Origin: Mermis nigrescens
Taxonomy: Eukaryota; Nematoda; Enoplea; Mermithida; Mermithidae
Assembly: GCA_036768485.1 (NCBI GenBank)
Contig: JAVLUZ010000190.1
Coordinates: forward strand, 386,751-450,750
DNA: 64,000 bases
Direction of reading: 5' to 3'
Shown here: positions 41,311-52,200 of the stretch, piece by piece
Position numbering within the stretch: position 1 is the stretch's first letter
Layout: each line of letters begins with the position of its first letter
The notes under the pieces: generated by a model
The model's database searches: none
What the model was told of the DNA's origin: nothing
Seen by the model: the letters and a program-made list of their open reading frames with translations, nothing else
Position numbers and translations under genes: made by a program

Positions 41311-42038
41311 GGGGCCGGTTGCAATACTCGAGCTTAGCTCGCGATCATCTCGACCTATTTTCACCAACCTCGCGCTCATCGGTTGCAATACCTCGGACTT
41401 AAGCTCGAGCTCAGTTGAGCGCGACGTCGAACTTAAGCTTGAGGTTAAGCGCGAGCTCGAGCTTAAGCTCGAGCTTAAGTCCGAGCTCGAAAGCTCGAGC
41501 GGGTTGCAATATTATTTTCATTCCGTAAGTGAGCTCGACGTCGCGATCAGCGCTGTGTTAAAGTTAAGCCTGCTACCCATCAAGCTTAAGCTCGAACGCC
41601 GATTCTGAAACGTATTTAGATCGGCAAATAATTGTCGAAACGATGTTTGAAATGAAAATTAATCCTAAAGAGATTTCAGTTCTATACGAGTGAGTGTAAA
41701 TAAAATTGTAAAAAATTCCATGAAAATAATAAACAAAAAGGAAATTAAATTTTAAGTAATTTCAGTTTTATTACTTTAGAATTAATTTAGCAATCCTCAA
41801 AAAATTGAATGCAGAACATTATGACATGAAAAAAACTTAAAATTAAAATTAGTAAAAAATTGAAATTAATTTAAAAAATAAATTTAATAAAAAACAATTA
41901 AAATTTAAAACTGAAATCAAAATTAAGATTCAATTAAAATTATGACTGACATCATAAAATATTATGCTTTAATATAAACATTTGTACTCGAACATGATAC
42001 GTGTATGCGCATATGCAAAATTACATAAATTACATTTA

Positions 42039-42204
42039 AATTCTGTTTCACACAAGTTTGGGCTTAGATTTTAAAATCCATGTCCGACAATAAGCCGACA
42101 GATTGCAATAATAGCATTTATTAGATATATAATTATCGTAATCCGTCGGCTTACTTTCGAAAAAATTCTTAAAATTTATGCCCAAACTTATGTGAAATAG
42201 ACTA
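42039..42204. mobile_element. MITE with TAGTCTGTTTCACAC ends
   Basis: CTGTTTCACACAAGTTTGGGC and GCCCAAACTTATGTGAAATAGACTA invert on each other. A second copy is at 60181-60347; half copies at 48700-48750 and 52385-52460. Confidence 0.6.
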
Positions 42205-42215
42205 TAGATATACGT

Positions 42216-42218
<3 letters not shown>

Positions 42219-42244
<26 letters not shown>
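42219..42244 (+). repeat. (AC)13 microsatellite
   Basis: Perfect dinucleotide run inside the MITE flank. Confidence 0.95.
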
Positions 42245-42246
<2 letters not shown>

Positions 42247-42501
42247 GCGACGTCATAAATGTAGGTTACATATTGCACTATACTTCATAGGTCGCCTAAT
42301 TAATGTGTGACTGAGCTCGAGCTTAAGTTCGAGCTCAACCGAGCTCGAGCTTAAGCTTGAGCTCAGTTGATCGCGAGGACGAGAAAAATATTGCAACCGG
42401 TTTCTAATTCGCGATCAGCTGAGCTCGACATGTCGGACTTAAGCTCGAGCTCGAGCTTAAGCCTGAGCGCGAGGTATTGCAACCGGCCCCTGAACTAGTA
42501 G

Positions 42502-42610
42502 GCTGGCCATCTCAATACGCTGGCCATCTGAATACACTGGCCATCTGAATATGCTGGCCATCTGAATATGCTGGCCATCTGAATGTGCTGGCCATCTGAA
42601 TATGCTGGCC
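42502..42610 (+). repeat. 17-bp minisatellite (GCTGGCCATCTGAATAC), right part
   Basis: Six full units in exact 17-bp register plus seven bases; substitutions only at a few positions. Confidence 0.9.
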
Positions 42611-43122
42611 AAGTGTCCCCTACCCGGAAAATTTCGCTAAATATAATCTGTTCCATTCCAAACGGCCCATTTTTGCTTTACGAATTATTACTGTATCAGA
42701 ATATTTTACGGGTCAGGTTGTCGCGGCAGTCTTTTGTGCCACATGTTAGGCAAAGCACATAAAACATTAATATGAAAAGTTTACAGCAACCAACTGTTAG
42801 GAGAGCATAACTGAAGATGCTATTCTTATATTAAAAATCTATTACAGTAGTAAGACTAGCAAAAAAGGGTCGTTTTGAATGGAACAGACTATAGCAAGGG
42901 AAAAATTAAGTGCTATAGCGTAAGTAAATAAATTTTTAGAGCGGGGCTGAACAGTTTGAAATCAACTAAATTTTTTCTGTCTTTCCATTACCTCCTATTA
43001 GGTAGATCTGGTTTAGAAACAATCGATTTGCCATTAATTTGTCACCCTTTTTAATGGTTCTCATGATTTCTGATTTTAAAAATTTGTGCTCTTACGAATC
43101 AAAACCTTGGAAACGGCCCTGT

Positions 43123-43136
43123 GTGACCATGACAAC
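43123..43136 (+). promoter_or_regulatory. X-box (RFX/DAF-19 site) upstream of CLUAP1
   Basis: GTGACCATGACAAC fits the nematode X-box consensus GTHNYYATRRNAAC at every position but the third, and it ends 91 bp before the CLUAP1 ATG. RFX factors drive ciliary genes through such sites, typically within a couple of hundred bases of the start codon. Placement and match make this the best regulatory call in the window. Confidence 0.6.
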
Positions 43137-43226
43137 AACCATCAATTTGCTCTAAAAAGTTCGCATATATATTGTACGAACCCATGTACGAGTAGGTGCA
43201 TACGTGCATACCTAGCTGCGTATGTA

Positions 43227-43248
43227 ATGTCTTACATAGAAGTGAGAA
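43227..43248 (+). CDS. CLUAP1: CLUAP1 exon 1: start codon micro-exon
   Basis: ATG TCT TAC ATA GAA GTG AGA A followed by donor GTAAGA. It encodes MSYIEVR, matching the family start (MSFRDLR in vertebrates), and its single spare base plus AT of the next exon gives Asn, exactly as in vertebrate RNF. Only 22 coding nucleotides, so it is easily missed by gene finders. Confidence 0.88.
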
Positions 43249-46200
43249 GTAAGAATGAATTGTTCTTGTTATCATTTTGCTTTTCTTCAAACTTAAAATT
43301 TATTTCACTAATTTGCACTTCAAATTATGTTTATTTCAGATTTCGCTGAAATTCTTCGCACGGTCGGATTCCCAAGAACAATCTCTGTTGATAATTTTAG
43401 GTTACCAAATTTCAAACTGGTGGCCGAAATATTGATATGGCTTATCAAAAGGTAACAAAAGCTGCTTGAATGAAATTTGAAGTTCTTAAATTTCCTCAAT
43501 GCTTCCCTTGACTAGTTTCATTCGCGGTTCGCTTATACTCGTAAATAATGAAATAAATTTTCGGTCCGCTTCTGACTGACACTGTGTTCGTCACCTTTTT
43601 GACGATATCCGTTTGCTCTGGCATTTAAAAACGACAACTTTTCCACCAAATTTAATAGAGTTGATTAATAACGATCCAAATTATTGTTGTAAAGCATCAG
43701 AAAAGTATGTTTTGAAGGAATAAAACAGTCAAAAGGAAACGCATGGAATAGATTTTTCTAGAAAATCAAAAATTCTGTGGAGCGATCACCAGGCTTTTGT
43801 GGGTCGACGTATAATATCGCACTCTCGCGAAAATTCAGGTCCTGTCAGAGCACAGAGCCATGATCGATCCGGGGATCGCACTTAGAGTAAACTTTAAAAT
43901 TTTGGCTAATTGTCAGACTAATAAACGACATCCAACTACGGTATAAACATTTTAATACCGTAAAAAGAGCTTAACTCGTCGTAATAATTCCGAACACTTC
44001 ATTGAAGTGATCTGTGTGGTCTTTTTCTTTTATCGAGAAATGTTTCTCGCGAAGTTCTTGGTTTAATCCAAGTCTGATTCTGCACATGCTTCAGGCCTAT
44101 TGTTTTATAGCGAAACATCCCAGAAGAAATTATATAATGCGCATGGTACTTATTGGGAGAATAATTTACAGTTTAAACTGTGTGACTGTAAAAGGCAAAG
44201 TGGAGCGCCGTGAGCTCTTTATGTATGTATTCTTCAGGGTTGCGGGAGGTTTTAGACCCCTAGATTGGCTACTGACCCCGCTAATTGGCCGCAACCCCAG
44301 GAATGTCCGTTTTTCAAAAATGTAGAAAGTGTGATTTTTGGACGTTTGTATGTTTTTGAGAGAACGAGCATCGTCCAGAATTAAAGAAAACAATGTCTTG
44401 ACGTGTTCCCATCGTCCTTAGCCCAAAAAAGGAACTTCATATAGATTTTTCGGGGCTGACCCCTACCAGAACTCCCGTACATGTATGGTATGGTGAGCAG
44501 CAATCGTACATTGGTGGCAGCAGGACAACTCTGGAAGAAAGCCTGCCATTGAATGCTTTATTGAATTAAATAGCCTTAAATTTTGGTCTCAACTTTAGCA
44601 GAGCATAAAAATTCCAAAAAATTTTTTCTATCCGGGTCGATCTTAAGCATTTTCGAAAGTGCCAGTGTTCGTTTTTTGCCTCTTTTTTCTTTCTTTTTTC
44701 TTTTTGGAACTCCTAACTTGTTGCATACCTGGCTGTGGCCACCGCAATGAATCAAGGAGAAAGAAGATAGAATTTTTGTTTTAATGATGAGTAAAAACAA
44801 ACGCGGAGTAGAACTTCGTGCGACAACGGACTATAGCGAACAGATAGGCGTGCCTGCCGTTGTTGTAATCTAAATAGAACTAAAAGTAAACGAACTAATC
44901 AGACTTTATTTTCTAATTGTCTTAGAATAGTGAGATGTGTATCCTTAATTAACCAATAATCACTTTTATCTCGTAATTTCGCTCATCGCATCATAACCGA
45001 ATTATATATAAGTGTTTTATCGCTCAATCCTTAATCATATATCTGAAACCGGAGAAAATCAATACGTGGCATTGTTAGCTGCTAATCAGCATTACTTAGG
45101 GAGAACGATGGCTCGAATGAGGTGTGCGCTCAAAAAGACAAATTCAAGAGTACATTTACGAGATCGAACTTGAACTCGGCTTAAATTGGTTCTGAAAATC
45201 AATGTGCGTTTTTTTCGGTTTCTCTGGTCATTTAGATTAAATTTATGATCAGCCGGGATGACAATTTGATTTGGGTACTAGTGGCAATAGCCTCCGTGGC
45301 TTAGTGGTTAACGATCTAACTACAAGTTGCGGGCACGAGGTTCGAAACCACGCACTGTGGGTTCTTTCTTCGTGCAGTCGGCTAATTTTTCCAGCGGGAC
45401 ACTTACGTGATACCGCTGGTATCCATCCAGCAGGGCTCTTAAAGAGGTACTGCTGGTATAACTCGGTGAGATGATAATCTATTCCGCGGAGCACAATGGG
45501 CTTGTAGCCTGCGTGCTTGGGTCTCACAGGACGTACCACCGCTACATCACCTATCACCTATCACTAGTGGCAATTCAAAATCTAGAAGACATTTAAATGT
45601 TTCGTATTACTACTATCGATTTAGTGACCTATAATTAAGTGGACACGTTTTATGATCAAACGTAACTGCTTGATACCCGTAGTTTTGCCATATCATTCAA
45701 ATCTTTTCTGCAGGATTGATTCTGATTACGAAATACCACTGCAAATCGATACAGAACAAGACAGGAAAATATTCGTCAAGACAACATGCTTGTTCATGGT
45801 AAATGCATATTTAAAGGACGGTAAATTAAATTTTAAGAAAATAGAATTGAAATAATAAATTAGATATATGCTGCGGTAAGCATGCGTCTTTAAATGACGC
45901 CTGTGGGCTGTCAACCTGCGCAGCGATATAATCTTTTTATTAATGTCATTGCAAAGGAAGCAGTTTCCACTGCTCGTTACTCCATGTTTTATAGAAGACA
46001 ATAATAATTTTGAAATTTTAGTATTCAATGCTTAAGCACAAGCAGTAGGTTCAGGTATAGCCATGCTTGGGGGTCGAGCCGGGTGGTCGCCCCGGACCGC
46101 TAAAACAGGGCTGCCAAAAAATTCAGAGAAAGGGGAAAAATGTGTAAAGGCCCCTACCTCGTGGACATATCAGAATTCTCGAATCAATGCATGAAATAAG

Positions 46201-49200
46201 GAAATTAGATTTAAAAACTTCTGTGCTATGATCACACGATGTGCAAGATTCATGATCATTATTATTACATCCGCTCATCGTTCTGATTTTGTAGGAATTT
46301 ATTAGATTTTCTAGAATCTGGAAATTTCCAGAGATTTTCTAAAAATTCACAGCCATAAAAATGGCTGGATCAGGATTCATTTCTTTTTTCAATTTCAATT
46401 CAATTCATTTATTAGATTGCATTTCTCCTCTGAAAAGTGTTGTCTACTCTTCACAAATGATTTTGCTCGGGAGAAAGATTTTGAGGATTACGATAAATTT
46501 TTAAAGCCATTTTTGTACAATGTAAAGAGATTTTTAGTGCAAAATTACAAAATTTCAACATTCTTTAGTTTCGACGCATTTTTTCACGAACAATGCAAAA
46601 AATATTGTTTGCTTACGGTAACAAATTGGAATTAACTTTGCATATAAAAGTAGTTTACTATCATACGCTTTCTTGGTGGAGAGAATTGACCCCCGCAAAT
46701 GACTACCTACTGAAAACTGATCCCGCAAAAAATCGGCCATCTTCAACTATTTTTGATTTCTCAGAAGCATGTTTTGATCATTTATAACGACTTTTTGGCT
46801 CAAAAGTACCTACCATTTTTGCGCTTTCCGCCGAATAGTTACTTTTGATTATATTCTTTCATTTTCTCAAAATTGTATGGAAAATTCTTTACGTCTGTAT
46901 AATCTAAAAAGAAAGAAATGGGAGTGGCGCAGATATGGGCGGACAGGAGGACCCCTCCATAATGTTGGAAGTATTACAAGTGTCCTCCAAAGCAAAAAAT
47001 TATACATTCTCAAAGAGTATTTGAAGGACCGCTAGAATAGATTCTAGTACACTTTTTTAGTTAATAAGCTCAAAATTTTTGGGCGCTTGTGTAGGTCACG
47101 TTTAGAAAAGCTTACAAACATCATATTAGTTTTGCCTATCCATAAGTAGTTGTTCAGGTGTATAATTTGAAAATTTTCGTCCTCTCCCCAAATCAGAAGG
47201 CCAGCTACGCCACTGAGAAAGAGCATTGCCAGAAAGTTCGAAAAAGGGTGATTTTGACATGTACCCATCGTTTTTGAAGCCAAAAATGCACTCTTAAGAT
47301 TTTCGGAGAATGGAACAACATGAAAAACTTTTGGGGGGCTGCTAAAAGCAGCTCCGTCTGGCCACTATAACCCAAAGCACGGCCCTGGGTTTATGTATAT
47401 TTATTGCAAATTATAAGTTAATTTACATATTACATACGGATTAAGTACGCATTGGTATTGTCATTTATTTCATTAACAGCATGTCCTCGTTTTGAATGAC
47501 ACATTCGTTCTTTGAATTTTGATACTTTTACTAAACCTCTTGCATATTTCTAAATTAATGATATTTTAGGTCGTACAAAATTTATAACCGCTACTTATGT
47601 AAGCATTTGGCTCCATGCTTTGTTAAGTTTTCAAGTTTGGTCATCTGACATTAATAGCTCGTGTTAAGAGTGCATGTGACTTATCGTGTTTCAGTGAGAA
47701 CAGCGGACATAGACTATTAATTCAATTATTTCCTATTTTTTCGTTCAATCGGACAAATGGTTACCATACTTGATTTTTGATTTTACTATACCTTTAAATG
47801 CTGAACATTTATGATACCGAGGATTCCTTTTATTCTGGTTTAGCATATATTTAGCGCAAATCAAGCCAAACGTATATTTTAATGTGCTTATCTCTATATT
47901 TCGATCGAAAGTTAATGAGAGAAAGCAATCTGATTCTTTTGAGCCGACTTGCTCTTTTCCGAAAAACAGGTTTTAGACTTTTAGAACATGATCCCGCATC
48001 AGATTTTGCAAATTATTCCAGAAAGTTCTTGCATACTAAGCTTTGCTCTATCGACTAAATTTATAAATTCAATGATGATTGTTTTATAAAGATACAGAGA
48101 GTAAGAATAAAAGTAAATCCGAAAAAACTGTATCAAGCCGATGGAAATGCTGTCAAAGAAATGCTGAAAATCGCAAATGTCTTACATAAGGCCGTGCGCT
48201 TAAACTACTTTACTGAAGATAAAGATGAATCGGCTATCAAATTGTCGTTTATCAAGAACTCTTTATACAAAAAGGTATGATTGGGCATATGTCCGCACAT
48301 AAAAGCATTTAAAATAATAAGCAAATGTGCATATTGGACGGTACGCACCAGCAAAAAATCCAGGGAAACTTCAGAGTCGAAGCAGAAATTATGGTATATA
48401 GATCACACATGGGCGTGAGGGTCTGGGGTCTGGACTTAGAATCCGAAGAACCCCCAAAATCGGTGGACCTCAGAATTGAATTTTAGATGCTTTTTTAACA
48501 ATTTTACCCTAGGACTTTCAGAATTTGTTTGCTGCCCATGAATGATAAAGACCCCTTTACTCATGAATCTTTGTAATGGATGTCTTAATCGATGGTTTAC
48601 GCGTTTTCAGAGGTTGACATATAAATTGACCATTAAGCAATCACACGTTCATTTTTGCAAACAGAAATTTAGTTAGACAGCGAGATATTTTCTTTGTACA
48701 TTCTGTGTCACATAAGTTTGGGTATAAAAGAATTTTTACCGACAGTAAGCCACATGCATATATGTATGGGTGAGAGGAAAGTATTATCTTCGCCTCGTCA
48801 AAGGGTCGGAAAAGTAGATACTGAGAAAAAATCCCAGATTTCTCTCCTTCCTGTCCACATATTCTCTATTTCACTCTTCCCTGGCCAATCTCCTGAGCTT
48901 GCGCTTGAATGCAGTAAGCCTTCAAATATGCTTCATCCTCCTGTGTTGCCATTATATTTGACAAAGTAGGGTTCCTTTCCCAAGAGATGGGGAAGCCCGC
49001 GTTTCCATTAAGAAGACACAAATACAGGGCACAATGTTGAGTGCGTTGGGCCAGACACCCTAAGGTACAATTTTATTAGCTGCTGGGGCTAATTCGCTAT
49101 TAGGATGAGCTAGGGTACATAAGCCCGAGTCTACTGCAGGATGGAACTAGCCCCCATGAGACTCAGCGTTTCTGGCCTTTTACCCTTTTTCCGTGTCCAT

Positions 49201-52200
49201 GATAGGCTAGAAAGATTGAATTGTAAAGTACCTACCTGAATGAATCTTTCCTAATCTGTGGACTCGTCAGTCAAGCAAAGCGGAAATTCGAGGCGATGCC
49301 AAGCAGCTCTATCAAAAGGTCGATAGTCGATACAATCGCGGTGCAAGGGAAGCGAAAATGGGTCAAAACGAGATAGCAAAAGCCGGAAGCGCCAAAAGCT
49401 GAACGCGCCAAATCGATAATCATACTCTAAGCTAGCTACAGTAACATGCGATTATAAACGATCATGCTAGCATTGATTATTAGACATGTAAGGCTCGAGT
49501 TAAGTTTAGCGTTTCTGCAGATTTTCCGTAGTAATTTCGGATATGATTCCGTAGTAATTTCGAATATGATGGCGAGTATTTTGATTACTTTATTTTGGAA
49601 AATTTAAATAATTTTTTTGTGGTTTTTCAAGAAAACTATTGTGTTGGCCATGTAGGTGTAAAGTTTACACTATTATCTTTTACTCCAGAGCATTGTGGAA
49701 GGTCAAGATTTCATTAAATAAGTAATACATTGATTATTTAATAGTCATGAAAGTGCTCTTTTGCGAAGCACTTAAATACGCTATGTGACTACACCCTCAT
49801 TTTTCACAGGCCGCAGAATATACTTCGATTTTTGCGTTGTTTAGGTGAAGTCTAACTGTTTAGCACATTCCTATGGCTTCTGCGCATATAGGGAAATTTT
49901 CCCTAGCCCCCTCCTTTTACATCCTTAGCAATGTAGTAATTCAAGTATATTTACCTTTTTTGTTCCATCGGAGCATTTTTCTTTGCTAGTTCTCTTCTTC
50001 TATTTAATAATTCAGGCCATATACCCATAGGTGGGCAGCGCCAAAATTCTGGGGGGTACAAGTAGCTGAAGAAATGTCTTTTTCAGTCTCGAACCCTTTA
50101 CACTAAAATGATCAAGAAATATTGCGTTAAAAGAGAAAAACATTTTACATTTTGAAATATTGTAGCCCTCTACATTATAAAACCAATTGGACTGCACAGA
50201 AACCAAAATTGAGTTAGATAAGCATTAGGATACGCTAACGGTAAAAAACCCGTATGCTTTACACTTTTGTGCAACAACCATTTAGCGTAAAGAAATTTTA
50301 AGGTCAGATTCGTAATCTACAACTGAGGGGCAACATTTAAAAGACTTGGCCCTTCGTAAATTGTTTGATACCTAATGCTCTGGGCGGAAAAATGCTTCGC
50401 GGTGTAAACTTTACCCTTGTGCTAATATCGCAATATTGGGTGTATAGAAACAAAATTAACTAGGATCTGTAACGCTAAGGTCAGGGCATATTTTAAGCAT
50501 AATTAGCATGTTCCGCCTACTTAGCGGAGTAGTTGGAGAAATTTCGTTTTTAGTCTTGAAGCCTTTACACTAAAACGATCACAGATCAACGAATATTGCG
50601 TTAAAAGAGAAAAAATTCGGTTTTGAGATATTGCAACCCTCTACATTATAAAACTAATTGGACTGCACATAAACCAAAATTGAGTTAGATAAGCTGAAGG
50701 ACATGCAAAGAGTAAAAAACACGTATACTTTGCATTTTTGTGTAACAACTATTTAGTGTAAAGAAATTTCAAGTTTAGTTTCGTAATCTCGGGGGCAACA
50801 TTTAAAAAAAATTGGCCCTCCACAAATTATTTGATTTTCCGGTTTACACTAGACACACTCATTGCTAACTCGGTATTGAGTGTAAACAAAAAAAGACGGG
50901 CATCGAATTTTTTAATCATCCATCGATTAAAAAAAACCGCACCTCCCAGGTGTGTGCCGTTTTTGCTGTGAGGGGGAGCACAAATTTCGCACTCGCTGTG
51001 ATAAACATATAAGAAAATGGATGACCAAGTATATTTGGGATTATGTGTCCTTGTAAAGAAAGACAAACAAAGATAAGAATAGACAAAGTGGTACACAAAA
51101 GACAAACAAAGCAGAGAATAGACAAACTGGTACACAATCATTTTCGCTATTATAGGTAGCGCTATCGCGCTACCTATGATGAGAATCAACACATGTTGAA
51201 TCGTCAATGATCGCCAGTGTGGTGGAAAGTATGGAAGTTACCTAAATTACAAGTGGACAGGCTCAGGCGCGGATCCAGGGGGCGGGTTGCCGGGCGGCCG
51301 CCATCAAAACCCGTCTTGAAAATTTTATGAGCAGCAGATATACGTTGGAATGCGCCCAAAATTGAGCTAAAAACGCAAAAACGTCATTTTTCCTCATAGT
51401 GTTCTAGCATTGTGTTTGAAGCAGCCAAAATATTACAGTGCTTCACTTTAATTTAGTGATTTAATGTACTATACTATTTATCGGTTGAAACTCTAAACGC
51501 TGGTTGGACATTGTGTTATAGGTGTGTGCCGGATATCCGCAATTTTTCGAAGGCACATTCGGGTTGTATAAATGTGTGACCTGCCCGTTGGCAGGATCGC
51601 CCCATCTGTTTCTCTCAAGGTTCCCTAAAGGGAAAAATGGGAAATTGGCGAAGCGCATCTAAAAAACCACCAAAAGAGGTTTTTAGCGTGTTTTTGAGTT
51701 ATGTAAACTCAAAATTTTCCAGCGCTTCGCGCCAGATTTATTGTTCATGTATGGTTTTATCCTATAAACCACTTAAAATCACTCAAATCTGAGTTAGACA
51801 TAGAGAGCTTGTCAATTTTTTCGGGCGCTGCGCGCCGGATTCTCTGTTCAATTATGGTTTTTGTCTTCTAGCTCACTCAAAACAGCTCAAATTTGAATTA
51901 TGACATAGAGAACGTGCAATTTTTTCCGGCGCTTCGCGCCAGATTTATTGTTTATCTATGTTTCTAGTCTTCTAGCCCGCTCAAAACCGCTCAAATTCGA
52001 ACTTGACTTTAAGAATATGTCAATTTTTTGGCGCTTAGATTATCTGTATAATCTTTCTCTGTAAAGCACAATGATTAAATACAAAGACAGGAGACAAGAA
52101 ATTACTCGTGAATTGAATTATAGGAAATCGGTTGTGCGGATAGCTTAAATGATCGATTTTTTGCATATCAATATTGAGTAAGCTGAAACATTTTTGAAAT

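Larger units (their letters stand above)
41311..42490. mobile_element. 1.2-kb GGGGCCGGTTGCAATAC element with palindromic GAGCTCGAGCTTAAGCTC arrays
   Basis: Perfect 17-bp inverted ends. Both terminal 200-300 bp are dense arrays of GAGCTC, CTCGAG, CTTAAG and AAGCTT palindromes. The AT-rich centre contains a TA-type MITE (42039-42204) and a CA microsatellite. No ORF, superfamily not identified. Confidence 0.75.

Noticed and set aside
45289..45365. tRNA gene at the box A/box B pair
   Set aside because: No matching 7-bp acceptor stem, T-stem mismatch, and an exact 12-bp duplication outside a longer body show it is a SINE.
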